Below, piece after piece: positions 1-8,256 of a DNA stretch of 21,213 nucleotides (position 1 is the first letter of the stretch; each line of letters opens with the position of its first letter). Origin of the DNA: SIG710 sp045587665 (GTDB lineage Bacteria > Bacillota > Clostridia > Oscillospirales > CAG-272); the NCBI GenBank assembly GCA_045587665.1, contig JAZNCT010000029.1, forward strand, positions 1-21,213, in the 5' to 3' direction. Made by a program: the position numbers and the translations under genes. The notes below the pieces were generated by a model. It saw only the letters and a list, made by a program, of their open reading frames with translations. It did no database searches and had not been told where the DNA came from.

Positions 1-755
1 GTATCAACCTTTGTGAGAAGGTTGTTGATAACATTGAGCTTATCGGAAACCTTTGCACCGCCGAGGATAGCAACAAAGGGTCTCTCGGGATTCTGGAGAG
101 CCTTGCCCATGATGCTGATCTCCTTCTGAATGAGGTAACCGCAAACTGCAGGGAGATAATCAGCAACGCCTGCTGTTGTAGCGTGAGCACGGTGAGCTGT
201 GCCGAAAGCGTCATTTACGAAAATATCAGCCATAGAAGCAAGCTCTTTTGCAAATTCGGGATCGTTCTTTGTTTCACGTGCGTCGAAGCGAACGTTCTCA
301 AGAAGAACTGCCTCGCCAGCCTTAAGTGCAGCAACCTTTGCCTTTGCATCGGGACCGATGATGTCCTCAGCAAAAGTAACCTTGCCGCCGAGATCCTGGT
401 TAAGTCTGTCAGCAACGGGCTTCAGAGTGAGCTTCTTCTTATCGCCAAGAGCCTTTTCAAGATAAGCAGCCTTTGCAGCAGCCTGTTCAGATGCGGGAAG
501 AGCCTCAACAGCCTTCTTCTCCTTTTTTGTAAGGCCAAAGCCCTCTGTGAAGATGTTGTGGGGCTTGCCCATGTGAGAGCAGAGGATAACCTTTGCGCCC
601 TTATCCATAAGATACTTGATTGTGGGAAGTGCGCCAACGATTCGCTTGTCGCTTGTTATCTTGCCGTCCTTCATAGGAACGTTGAAGTCGCAGCGCACAA
701 GGCAGGTTTTGCCTGCAACGTCGATGTCTTCGATAGTTTTCTTGTTATAAGTCAT
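1..755 (-). CDS. pgk: Phosphoglycerate kinase, N-terminal part (gene runs off the left edge)
   Basis: Cytosolic glycolytic enzyme that transfers phosphate from 1,3-bisphosphoglycerate to ADP. The first 251 codons are present; the family is usually about 400 residues, so the C-terminal nucleotide-binding half lies outside the window. Visible family signatures are the N-terminal substrate loop VRCDFNVPMKDG, the stretch with SHMGKP, LLENVRFDARE, NDAFGTAHRAHA, and VAILGGAKVSDK near the cut. The ATG at 755 is preceded by AAAGGTGG at a good distance and by its own promoter (808-836), so the gene is transcribed independently of mltG upstream. Codon use is strongly biased, as expected for a highly expressed glycolytic gene. 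The identification is secure. Confidence 0.97.
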   Translation of the reverse strand, partial: MTYNKKTIEDIDVAGKTCLVRCDFNVPMKDGKITSDKRIVGALPTIKYLMDKGAKVILCSHMGKPHNIFTEGFGLTKKEKKAVEALPASEQAAAKAAYLEKALGDKKKLTLKPVADRLNQDLGGKVTFAEDIIGPDAKAKVAALKAGEAVLLENVRFDARETKNDPEFAKELASMADIFVNDAFGTAHRAHATTAGVADYLPAVCGYLIQKEISIMGKALQNPERPFVAILGGAKVSDKLNVINNLLTKVD

Positions 756-807
756 TTGAGAAATCCACCTTTCTAAAATATTTCTAAAATTATTTTTCCA
801 ATTTTGT

Positions 808-836
808 ATTATAACACAAAATTTATTTTTTTACAA
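808..836 (-). promoter_or_regulatory. Sigma-A type promoter of pgk
   Basis: On the minus strand there is TTGTAA (831-836), a 17-base spacer, then TATAAT (808-813). The spacer ends in TGT, giving an extended -10 (TGTTATAAT). Predicted transcription start is about 801, leaving a leader of about 46 bases to the pgk ATG. The rest of the 756-922 gap is AT-rich and shows no convincing terminator behind mltG. Confidence 0.75.
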
Positions 837-922
837 CAGTTTTTGTTAAATTTTTGGCAAAAAGGGGAAAATCGGCAATCTTGATAAAAACCAAGCAAAG
901 CAGTGAGATTTTTTCTATAATG

Positions 923-2512
923 TTAAGAGCCCTCGTTTATCTTTGCAACCTTCGCTTTTGCGGCTTCGTGCTCTGCATTTGTGCGGGAAAAATAGGTGTT
1001 TCCGTAGTTGTCAGAAACAAAATAATAATATTTTGAAGAAGCAGGCCAGAGTGCGCAGGTGATAGCCTCATAGCCCGGATTTGCAATAGGTCCGGGTGGG
1101 AGACCCTCATACATATAAGAGTTGTAGGGCGTGTCATAGCTTAGATCTTCGCCTGTGAGTGAGCTTTTTCTTTCTCCGTCTCGCACCTGTATCGCATACA
1201 TAATGGTGGCGTCGCTTTCAAGCTTGGGGAAATTATCGCTGTTAAGTCGGTTGTGGAATACAGAAGAGACCAGCTCATAGTCGGCTGAATATCTTGCTTC
1301 TTTTTCAATCATTGAGGCAAGGGTCATTATCTGGTCAACGGTATATCCAAGCTCCTCCGCTTTTGCATAAAAGTCACTTGAATATATTACGTTGAATCGG
1401 CTGAGAAGCTTGTATATGACTGTGACCTCGGAGCTGCTCTTGTAGAACTCATAGGTATCGGGATAGAGATATCCCTCAAGCCTATATGTTCTGCCTGTAA
1501 GGTCAGCCTCATCCAGTGATCTGACAAAGTCAAAATCAAAATCATAGTTATTGATAACGTCGATGAATTTTGAACGCTTTCCAATACCGTTGTCTGTGAA
1601 CAGTTTAATTATTTCGTCAACAGTATATCCCTCCGGTATAGTAATTCGTACAACCTCATAGGATTTGTGAGGAACAAAGGCATAAAAAAGCTCATCATAG
1701 TTCATCATACCGTTGACGGTATACTCGCCTTCTACAAACTCATAGGTTTTGTCGATCTTTTTCAGCTTAGCATATAGCACCAGCAGATCGGGGTATTCAA
1801 CAACCCCCGCATCGCTCAGAATATCGGCTATTTCTTCAACTGTTGCATATTCGGGTATCGAAACCTCAACCTCTTCATCGCTTTTAACAAAGGCATACAT
1901 ATCATTAACAAAAACAATGATGTAGTATGAGAGCAGGCCCGAGACCGCAACAACAACAACGATATAAAGTATAGCCTTTATCAGGCTCATAACAGCATTG
2001 CCTGCGCTGTCATCATTTTCTTCTATTTCATCCGAAGGTCTGAAGCGCTTTTTTTCTTCTGCCGCACGCTCTTTGCGCCGCATAGCATCGCGGTTGATAC
2101 TTCTTGTGTTTTCAGATGAAGGATCACCTGCACTGCGTAATTCGGCTTTGGAGGCAGAAAGCTTTGCTTTATCCTGAGCTGTCATTGCTCTGCGCGGTTG
2201 AATTGCCGCAGGAGTAGAGGGCTTCTGTGATGCTTGCTGCCTTTGAGGTGCGGAAGGCGGCTTTGCCGCAGGTGGAGAGGGTGCTTTTTGGGCCGGTCTT
2301 GGCTTTGGCACCGGATTGCTTTGACTTCTGCCAAACGCAGAATTATGAGGCGCGGCAGGTCTATTGGATGTGGGTCTGCTTGGAGCAGGCATAGGTCTTC
2401 TTATGCCCTCAACATCCTCTCTGTTATTAAGATCAGATCTTTGAGGACGTCTTATTCTCGGAGCAAGCTCTTCGGGAATATCTCCTCTTTTGTTTGATCC
2501 GTTATTATTCAT
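923..2512 (-). CDS. mltG: MltG (YceG-like) endolytic murein transglycosylase with long basic cytoplasmic tail
   Basis: Membrane-anchored lytic transglycosylase that cleaves nascent glycan strands and is thought to release them from the synthesis machinery. The protein has 529 residues. Residues 1-170 are low complexity, rich in Pro, Arg, Ser and Ala, and should be a disordered cytoplasmic tail. One membrane helix lies at about 176-202. The extracellular YceG domain follows from about 215. The catalytic motif TLASMIEKEA places the expected catalytic glutamate at E403 (equivalent to the Glu of LASIVEKE in E. coli MltG), and YEGLPPGPIANPG at 468-480 is also typical. The ATG at 2512 has AGAAGGTG just upstream; an in-frame TTG at 2539 has no such site. 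It is the last gene of the hisS operon, 66 bases behind the CPBP gene. Confidence 0.93.
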   Translation of the reverse strand: MNNNGSNKRGDIPEELAPRIRRPQRSDLNNREDVEGIRRPMPAPSRPTSNRPAAPHNSAFGRSQSNPVPKPRPAQKAPSPPAAKPPSAPQRQQASQKPSTPAAIQPRRAMTAQDKAKLSASKAELRSAGDPSSENTRSINRDAMRRKERAAEEKKRFRPSDEIEENDDSAGNAVMSLIKAILYIVVVVAVSGLLSYYIIVFVNDMYAFVKSDEEVEVSIPEYATVEEIADILSDAGVVEYPDLLVLYAKLKKIDKTYEFVEGEYTVNGMMNYDELFYAFVPHKSYEVVRITIPEGYTVDEIIKLFTDNGIGKRSKFIDVINNYDFDFDFVRSLDEADLTGRTYRLEGYLYPDTYEFYKSSSEVTVIYKLLSRFNVIYSSDFYAKAEELGYTVDQIMTLASMIEKEARYSADYELVSSVFHNRLNSDNFPKLESDATIMYAIQVRDGERKSSLTGEDLSYDTPYNSYMYEGLPPGPIANPGYEAITCALWPASSKYYYFVSDNYGNTYFSRTNAEHEAAKAKVAKINEGS

Positions 2513-2578
2513 AAAACACCTTCTTTCATATTCCCGCAAGGTGGGATTAGGTGGAATTTGCAGAAAGAGAATTTACTG

Positions 2579-3508
2579 TCAGAGCAAAATGACAGCAAAA
2601 ATAAATATCAGATAGCAAGCAAGGCATGGAGGAGCGAAAAATGTTTCCGCCAGAGCAGCGGAGCTTTTTTCTCTGCTGTTGTTTCTTGCTTTTTTAGCTA
2701 TTATAACATAATCAGAAGGCTTGTTTTGCCTTGCGTATTTGCGGTAGAGCCTTGCCGCTTCTCCAAAAAAAAGTGCTCCGAAAAGGACAAATGCTCCTGA
2801 AAGTATAAGGAGAAAAAGCTCAGTGCTGCCGGTTGTTCTATATACCTCACCGGCAAAGCTTTGACCGAAAAGTCCATACATATTATATAGAAAATGCACA
2901 AGTATGCTTCCGATAACCGATCTTGTGGCATACATTGAAGCAAAAAGAACAAGCCCTGCAAAAAGATATATCAGAAATTGCTTAGGGTTAAAATGAATCA
3001 TACCAAAGAAAACCGAGGACATAAGACAGGCCGTGAAAACGCCATATTCCTCATATTCGGCACAAAGCAGTGAACGAAAGAAAAATTCTTCACAAACTGC
3101 AGGCAGAGCGGCATATGCCACCGTTACATAAAGAAATGATGCGGCACTGCCGTCGTGGAATGCAACAAACGTATTATAAAGGGAAAACTCATCACTGCCA
3201 AGACCATCTGCAAACAGGATGTTTAAAAGCAGAGATCCGCAAATGAGAGTGAGTGCGGCAAGAATAGAAACAACTATCTGCTGAGCGCCTATCAGATTTA
3301 TTCTTAGGCGAAGCGCATATCTATCGCCCTTCAGCTTTGTGTATATAACAGAGGGCAAGAGAAAGATCAGCAGCTGGAGCACGATAACGCTTATATACTC
3401 ATTTTCGCCGCTTTCTGTTATTTTAATTATTTTCGACAAAAGGAGAAGGAGATATACAAGAGCTACCATTATAGGGGCAGTCATATTTGATTTGAATTTT
3501 GATAGCAC
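2579..3508 (-). CDS. CPBP-family intramembrane metalloprotease (CAAX-prenyl protease/bacteriocin-processing type), GTG start
   Basis: Multi-pass membrane protein of the CPBP/Abi family. It has 309 residues and about eight hydrophobic segments, including a last one at the extreme C-terminus. The three family motifs are intact: EEFFFR (E140, E141, R145), FGMIH (F168 to H172) and HFLYN (H205, N209). These residues form the metal-dependent active site in the family. The substrate cannot be told from sequence; other members process prenylated proteins or peptides or confer bacteriocin self-protection. The start was chosen as GTG 3508 because GGAGGTG (3515-3521) lies exactly six bases upstream. An in-frame ATG at 3523 overlaps that site and has no ribosome-binding site of its own. 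It is 22 bases behind the DJ-1 gene and in the same operon. Confidence 0.88.
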   Translation of the reverse strand: MLSKFKSNMTAPIMVALVYLLLLLSKIIKITESGENEYISVIVLQLLIFLLPSVIYTKLKGDRYALRLRINLIGAQQIVVSILAALTLICGSLLLNILFADGLGSDEFSLYNTFVAFHDGSAASFLYVTVAYAALPAVCEEFFFRSLLCAEYEEYGVFTACLMSSVFFGMIHFNPKQFLIYLFAGLVLFASMYATRSVIGSILVHFLYNMYGLFGQSFAGEVYRTTGSTELFLLILSGAFVLFGALFFGEAARLYRKYARQNKPSDYVIIAKKARNNSREKSSAALAETFFAPPCLACYLIFIFAVILL

Positions 3509-3514
3509 CTGCTT

Positions 3515-3521
3515 CACCTCC
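3515..3521 (-). promoter_or_regulatory. Strong Shine-Dalgarno that fixes the GTG start of the CPBP gene
   Basis: GGAGGTG on the minus strand, followed by six bases and then GTG (3508-3506). It contains or overlaps the two competing in-frame start codons (ATG 3523 and GTG 3517), which argues against their use. Confidence 0.7.
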
Positions 3522-3530
3522 ATTTGTTTT

Positions 3531-4073
3531 TCAGTCTGCGAGAACTCCTTTTCGCAGTTCCTCGGCCTTTTCCTTTCCGCAAAGCGCAGAGACAATGGCA
3601 AGGCCAAAGTCAAGGGAAACACCCATTCCTGCAGCAGTTATGATCTTTCCGTCTATAACAACCTTTTTATCGGATATCCTTGCACCTTCAAGATATTTTT
3701 CAAAGCCAGGGTAGCAAATTGCTTCCTTGCCCTTAAGGATACCGCGCTTTCCCAGCACAGAGGGGGCGGCGCAAATGGCGCAGATATAAGCGTTTGACAC
3801 GAGCGCATCATCAAGTGCTTTTTGAACCGTTGCCGAGGCTTCAAGGTTTGTTGTTCCCGGCAGTCCTCCGGGGAGGATCACCATTTCGGGGGCACTGTCA
3901 CACAGCTTGTCTGCTGTAATATCTGCTTTTACTGTTATGCCGTGAGAGCCTGTCACAAACTCATCTTTGTTAACCGAAACCGTTTTTACATTTATTGATG
4001 CACGGCGCATAAGATCAAGAGGACAAAGGGCCTCTATTTCTTCAAAGCCGTTTGCAAGAAACATATATACCAT
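3531..4073 (-). CDS. DJ-1/PfpI (YajL-like) family protein
   Basis: Small cytosolic protein of the DJ-1/ThiJ/PfpI superfamily, 180 residues, the usual length for the YajL/DJ-1 branch. The nucleophile elbow ICAICAAPSVLG carries the reactive cysteine C101. The partner glutamate is E14 in NGFEEIEA, matching E18 of human DJ-1. PGGLPGTTNL and ITAAGMGVSLDFGLA are further family signatures. Family members act as glyoxalase III or protein/nucleotide deglycases, or as oxidative-stress chaperones; these roles are debated and sequence cannot choose between them. The start at 4073 has GAGGT nine bases upstream and lies only ten bases behind the hisS stop, so it is probably translated from the hisS transcript. 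Confidence 0.92.
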   Translation of the reverse strand: MVYMFLANGFEEIEALCPLDLMRRASINVKTVSVNKDEFVTGSHGITVKADITADKLCDSAPEMVILPGGLPGTTNLEASATVQKALDDALVSNAYICAICAAPSVLGKRGILKGKEAICYPGFEKYLEGARISDKKVVIDGKIITAAGMGVSLDFGLAIVSALCGKEKAEELRKGVLAD

Positions 4074-4083
4074 ATCGTTTACC

Positions 4084-5379
4084 TCATGATTTCAGCATAG
4101 AAGCTATTTCTGAGATCGGGGCTTCAAGCTCTTCTCTTGTTTCAAGATTCTTAACCTTGGCAGTGCCTTTTTCCACTTCACTGCCGCCCATAATAACGAC
4201 GTGAGAATACTTGCCCCTAACGGCGTAGTCGATCTGCTTGCCAAACTTTTTAATGCCTGTGTAAAGGCTTGTTACGATTCCCTCTTTGCGAAGCTTCTCT
4301 GTAAGAGCAATATATTTTTCAAGTGGAACATCATCAAAACGGGCAACAAGGATTTTTTTATCACTCTTGTACAGATCCGGCACAAGAGAATGTGTAAAGA
4401 GGAAGTTTTCAAGGGTAACATCGCCCATGCCGTAACCAACGCCCGATACCCTAGCATTCTTTGCAAAAAGGCCCACAAGGTTGTCGTAGCGTCCACCGCC
4501 GAACATTGCACGGTTGTTTTCGGGGGCTTCGTCAAATACCTCAAAAACAGTTCCGGTATAATAATCAAGACCTCTGATGATTCCAAAATCGAACACGCAG
4601 TATTTGTCAAGACCTGTGGCGCGAAGAGCTCCAAAGAGTGATGTGAGCTCCTCGGAACCAACAGAGGTGGGGCAGAGTGCAGCTGCCTCTTCAACGTCCA
4701 TTGTATAAAGCGCATCTATCTTTTCGATCTGAGCATCGGAAAGACCCAGCTCGTTCATATCCTTCACATAGGCTTCTCTCGGAATCTTGTTTTTGCGGTC
4801 AACAACCTTTGATACTTTTTTTGCGCCTTCGGCGTCTGTGCCGCAAACGGCGGCGATAACATCATTGAAGAATCGGCGGTTGTTGATGTGTACCTTAAAC
4901 ATTGTTTCATCTGCACCAAATGCGCAAAGAATTGCGATAGCACTTTGAATTATATCAAGGTCTGCTTCATATGTGTCACATCCGAAAAGGTCAACATTGA
5001 GTTGCCAAAATTCACGAAGTCTTCCCCTCTGAGGGCGCTCATAGCGATACATATTTGGGATAGAGAACCATCTTAGCGGGAAATTGAGTTCACCCATTTT
5101 TGCGGCAACCATGCGTGCAACGCTGGGGGTCATTTCGGGACGGATAGCCAGATCGCGTCCGCCACGGTCGGTGAAGTTGTAGGTCTGCTCTCTTGCAAGC
5201 TCGTCACCGCTTTTTGCGGCATAAAGCTCCAGTGATTCGAGCATGGGTCCGTTATATTCATCAAAAGCGCAAAGCTCCAGGGTCTCTCTTATCTTTCCGA
5301 AAAACCAATTTCTCAGTTTCATTTCTTCAGGGTAAAAATCTCTTGTGCCCTTGTAGGGCTGTGTAGACAGTTTTTCCAT
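4084..5379 (-). CDS. hisS: Histidyl-tRNA synthetase (class II)
   Basis: Charges tRNA-His with histidine. At 431 residues it has the normal bacterial length. The catalytic core occupies about residues 1-325. It includes KGTRDFYPEE at the N-terminus, motif 2 (MYRYERPQRGRLREF), the histidine-specific motif IRGLDYYTGTVFEVF, and class II motif 3 (FGGGRYDNL). The C-terminal anticodon-binding domain follows (KILVARFDD onward). The motif-2 region reads FWQLNVDLFG where most Firmicute enzymes have FHQFGVE, so it may belong to a different HisRS lineage; this is from memory of the family. It leads an operon with DJ-1, CPBP and mltG genes; the usual Firmicute partner aspS is absent. Start ATG 5379 is preceded by AAAGGTC and a strong promoter; no T-box is visible in the short leader. 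Confidence 0.96.
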   Translation of the reverse strand: MEKLSTQPYKGTRDFYPEEMKLRNWFFGKIRETLELCAFDEYNGPMLESLELYAAKSGDELAREQTYNFTDRGGRDLAIRPEMTPSVARMVAAKMGELNFPLRWFSIPNMYRYERPQRGRLREFWQLNVDLFGCDTYEADLDIIQSAIAILCAFGADETMFKVHINNRRFFNDVIAAVCGTDAEGAKKVSKVVDRKNKIPREAYVKDMNELGLSDAQIEKIDALYTMDVEEAAALCPTSVGSEELTSLFGALRATGLDKYCVFDFGIIRGLDYYTGTVFEVFDEAPENNRAMFGGGRYDNLVGLFAKNARVSGVGYGMGDVTLENFLFTHSLVPDLYKSDKKILVARFDDVPLEKYIALTEKLRKEGIVTSLYTGIKKFGKQIDYAVRGKYSHVVIMGGSEVEKGTAKVKNLETREELEAPISEIASMLKS

Positions 5380-5432
5380 ATTTATATGACCTTTCGATTA
5401 TATAATCATTATTTTACAAAAATATACATTAT

Positions 5433-5461
5433 ATTATAGCATAATAATCCGCTTTTGTCCA
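5433..5461 (-). promoter_or_regulatory. Near-consensus sigma-A promoter of the hisS-DJ1-CPBP-mltG operon
   Basis: On the minus strand: TGGACA (5456-5461), a 17-base spacer, TATAAT (5433-5438), with TGC directly before it, giving an extended -10. Predicted start of transcription is about 5426, so the leader is roughly 47 bases, too short for a T-box. It lies directly downstream of the mrdA terminator. Confidence 0.82.
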
Positions 5462-5494
5462 TAGCCTTATGTAAATTATTTGTTTCATAAAATA

Positions 5495-5526
5495 TGAGGC
5501 CAAGCCACTGCAGTGACTTAGCCTCA
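5495..5526 (-). terminator. Intrinsic terminator of the zapA-mre-mrdA operon
   Basis: A 32-base near-perfect inverted repeat with arms TGAGGC...GCCTCA, AAG/CTT and CACTG/CAGTG, centred at 5510/5511. In the minus-strand RNA the two non-Watson-Crick positions are U-G pairs, so the whole stem can pair; in the plus-strand RNA they are C-A mismatches. It begins 12 bases behind the mrdA stop and is followed on the minus strand by TATTTTAT. Orientation and position both indicate termination of the leftward operon. Confidence 0.8.
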
Positions 5527-5538
5527 ATAAAAATAGTA

Positions 5539-7662
5539 TCAATTGGTTGTTTGGGTTTCTTCGGAAAGACCAAAATAGCAATCGAAAACATCTTTCACGG
5601 TATAGCCGGCATCTGTTCCGTTGTTGCCTTGCTCTATAACGCAGGTAGCAATTATTTCGGGGCTGTCAAAGGGGGCAAATGCCGTAAATATAGCATTGTC
5701 GCTTTTTGTTTTGCTCACCTGGGCGGTACCGGTCTTTCCTCCCATTGCTATAGGATAGGATCTGAAAACTCGCGAAGCGGATCCGTTTTCGGTAACGCTC
5801 TTCATCGCAGTGAGAAGGGTAGAGTGGGTTTTGCTTGTCATATTCACGTTTCCCAGAATGTTTGGCTCATATTGGTATATTATTTCATTTGTATAGAATT
5901 TTCGAACGCTGTGGAGAAGATGAGCAGAATATCTTGTTCCGCCGCCAACCAGTGTTGCGATATACGAGCTTATCTGAAGGGGGGTAAAAAGATTGTCCGA
6001 CTGCCCGATAGATGCCTGCAGAGTATCGCCCGGATACCATTCGCCAAGACCTTCTTCATATCTGTATTCAGGCCCGGCAAGAATACCTGTGTATTCAGGC
6101 AGCTCTATTCCTGTTTTTTCGCCAAGACCATAGCTTTTGCAGTAGTTGTTGAGATTTTCTATGGTTAGCTGTCGGCCGATATCATAAAAGAAATAGTTGC
6201 AGGAATGTTGAATTGCTTCTATAACATTTATTGTACCGTGAGTTCTGTTTTGTTGCAGATATATCCAGCATCTAGGGCCGTTTTCTGCATCATAAAAGGT
6301 ATATCTACCTTTGTCGGTTATGGTTGTTGCGGGGGTGATTATGCCCTCTTCAAGAGCCGCCGCCGCAACACCGATTTTAAAGGTAGAGCCGGGCTGATAA
6401 AGTCCCTGCAAAGCTCTATTGTATAGAGGACCGGCCTCATCCTCTGCCCAGAGATTATAGTCTGTTGCCCATTTGGAAAGATCGAATGTGGGGTAAGAAG
6501 CAATGGCATATATCTCACCGGTCGTGCTTATGGCTGTTATAGCTCCTGCCGAAGCATCTTCGCCGTCAAGCTCTCCTTTAGCATTTTTCGCCTTTTGAAC
6601 GATATATTCTATATTATTCTTAAGACCGTCCTCAGCGGCTATCTGCATATTGATGTCAATAGTCAGCCAAACGTCGTTTCCGCTTATAGGCGGTGTTATG
6701 ATGCTTTGAGAGAGAATGCTTCCGTTTTCATCCTCCTCTATCTTCATAAGTCCGTCGGTGCCTCGCAAAAAATCCTCAAAAGCCTTTTCACATCCATCAA
6801 TGCCCACTATGGCATTCATTTTATAGCCTTTTTCGCTGTAATATTCAAGGTTTTCAGCGTGTATCGGGCCAACTCTGCCCAGAATGTGAGAGGCATAGCC
6901 CGGATATTCAAAATGTCTTGTTACGTTTTCTTGAAAGGTGATGCCTCGCAGCTCACTCTCTTTCATATTTGTTATCAGCTTAAGGTCAACGTCCTTGGCA
7001 AATACATAAGGTTCGGCAGTGCTGAACTGAACAAATGCCATGTCAAAACGTATCTTCATCAGCTCTGTGATCTCGTCGTTTGTATAAAGAGGATCGCCGT
7101 TTTCATCAATATCTGTGAGAGAATACTTTTCTGCAAGCTTATCGCTCAGCTCTTTGGCAGTGTTTTCAATCGGGTTTCCGTTCTTGTCCTCATGAAATCC
7201 CAGCTCTTTTATTGCCCTATTGAATTTTGCTTTATAGGAAGCAGTTTCCATGAGCTTTTCGTCGTAGATCATATTCGGATAGCTGCCAAGCAGAGGGAAG
7301 TTACTTTCAGTTCGTTTTTCTTCGTTTCCTGTGTCTTTAAGTGCTCTTAGCACTTCTAAAATGACCTTGTTTGATTCTTTGCTGTTTTTTGAGAGAGAGC
7401 CATAGTCAAAATCGAGATCGTATGTATAAACATTTGTTATCAGCGCCTCTCCGTTTCTGTCAAACACCTCACCGCGTTGTGCTTTTATCGTTACGGTTCT
7501 GGTGTATGTCTTCTGAACAGAGGACGTATACTGGCTTCGTTTAATAAGCTGTATGTCAGCAAGCTTTGTGATATAAAAAACAGCGGCAAAGGAGAATAAG
7601 ACTGCTATCAGTATTATTCTCACCGTAAAGGATATGCCGCTGGCATTGTTTTTCTTACCCAT
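5539..7662 (-). CDS. mrdA: Penicillin-binding protein 2, elongation-specific class B transpeptidase
   Basis: Cross-links peptidoglycan in the rod (elongation) complex together with RodA and MreBCD. The protein has 707 residues: a short cytoplasmic tail, one membrane helix (about 14-36), a dimerisation/pedestal region beginning with the class B signature RGEVFDRNGE (63-72), and the transpeptidase domain. Active-site motifs are complete: S426-T-F-K429, S487-C-N489 and K643-T-G645. A rod-complex PBP is favoured over a division PBP because the gene directly follows mreD. ATG 7662 was chosen over an in-frame TTG at 7671 because AAAGGAG lies 11 bases before the ATG but only two before the TTG. Last gene of the operon, followed by a terminator. 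Confidence 0.93.
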   Translation of the reverse strand: MGKKNNASGISFTVRIILIAVLFSFAAVFYITKLADIQLIKRSQYTSSVQKTYTRTVTIKAQRGEVFDRNGEALITNVYTYDLDFDYGSLSKNSKESNKVILEVLRALKDTGNEEKRTESNFPLLGSYPNMIYDEKLMETASYKAKFNRAIKELGFHEDKNGNPIENTAKELSDKLAEKYSLTDIDENGDPLYTNDEITELMKIRFDMAFVQFSTAEPYVFAKDVDLKLITNMKESELRGITFQENVTRHFEYPGYASHILGRVGPIHAENLEYYSEKGYKMNAIVGIDGCEKAFEDFLRGTDGLMKIEEDENGSILSQSIITPPISGNDVWLTIDINMQIAAEDGLKNNIEYIVQKAKNAKGELDGEDASAGAITAISTTGEIYAIASYPTFDLSKWATDYNLWAEDEAGPLYNRALQGLYQPGSTFKIGVAAAALEEGIITPATTITDKGRYTFYDAENGPRCWIYLQQNRTHGTINVIEAIQHSCNYFFYDIGRQLTIENLNNYCKSYGLGEKTGIELPEYTGILAGPEYRYEEGLGEWYPGDTLQASIGQSDNLFTPLQISSYIATLVGGGTRYSAHLLHSVRKFYTNEIIYQYEPNILGNVNMTSKTHSTLLTAMKSVTENGSASRVFRSYPIAMGGKTGTAQVSKTKSDNAIFTAFAPFDSPEIIATCVIEQGNNGTDAGYTVKDVFDCYFGLSEETQTTN

Positions 7663-7704
7663 AGCTGTCAAAACTCCTTTCTTGAAAAAATTGAAATAAA
7701 AAAA

Positions 7705-8256
7705 TTATCCTTCCATTTCTCTGTTATCAAAAAATCTCAGCCAAATCAGCTTTGTCAAGAAATATACCGGTGCTCCCATTATAATGGAGGCAAAAAAGCC
7801 GGGAAGGATCAGCCTTGTAAATACGTGGCCAAAAGAAAAGGCTGCAGACCCTGTTAAAGCAAAAGCGGATATGAGGGAGGCTGAAAGTGAGATGATGCTT
7901 GAGAACGTAAGGCATATAAGCCAGGACAAAAAATCACGCCTGAGAACAGAATAAGCGAGAAGGGCTGCCGCACAGGCACAAAGCATATATATCAGAGGAG
8001 ACAGTGAGAGTCCAACTGCTCCGAGAGCGTCGGCAATATATCCGCCCGATATTGCGGCGATGATACCTGCCCTTTCTCTGTCATATATTGCAATAGTCAA
8101 AACCGCAGGCAAAACAAGGTCTGGCACTGCGCCGAATATGCGAAAGACAGAGAAGAATGAGGTTTGAATTATAGCCAGCAAAAACAGCCACACGCCCCAA
8201 ACCGCACTTTTTTTAAATATCACCTGCCAGGAGATAGGCGAGAGCTGATTATTCAT
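7705..8256 (-). CDS. mreD: Rod shape-determining protein MreD
   Basis: Integral membrane partner of MreC in the elongation complex. It has 183 residues, mostly hydrophobic, with about five predicted membrane segments and little conserved sequence, as is normal for MreD. Recognisable parts are the first helix after the N-terminus, FRIFGAVPDLVLPAVL, and YIADALGAVGLSL. Identification rests on these plus position directly behind mreC and before mrdA. ATG 8256 overlaps the last eight bases of mreC (ATGAATAA) and has GGAGG nine bases upstream, inside mreC; translational coupling is likely. An earlier in-frame start at 8283 would overlap mreC further and has no better site. Confidence 0.9.
   Translation of the reverse strand: MNNQLSPISWQVIFKKSAVWGVWLFLLAIIQTSFFSVFRIFGAVPDLVLPAVLTIAIYDRERAGIIAAISGGYIADALGAVGLSLSPLIYMLCACAAALLAYSVLRRDFLSWLICLTFSSIISLSASLISAFALTGSAAFSFGHVFTRLILPGFFASIIMGAPVYFLTKLIWLRFFDNREMEG

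Noticed and set aside
183..776. Plus-strand open frame of 197 codons at the left end
   Set aside because: It is antisense to pgk, whose protein is unmistakable, and arises from the codon bias of that gene.
756..922. Intrinsic terminator behind mltG
   Set aside because: Only weak AT-rich inverted repeats (for example CTTG/CAAG and TTTTT/AAAAA around GCC) are present, none with a GC-rich stem followed by a T-run.
5380..5538. T-box leader for hisS
   Set aside because: The promoter and terminator found here leave only about 47 transcribed bases before hisS, and no T-box sequence or antiterminator is visible.
5539..7350. Several plus-strand open frames opposite mrdA, up to 251 codons
   Set aside because: They are Cys/Phe/Ile-rich antisense shadows with no ribosome-binding sites or family features, while the minus-strand PBP2 has all catalytic motifs.
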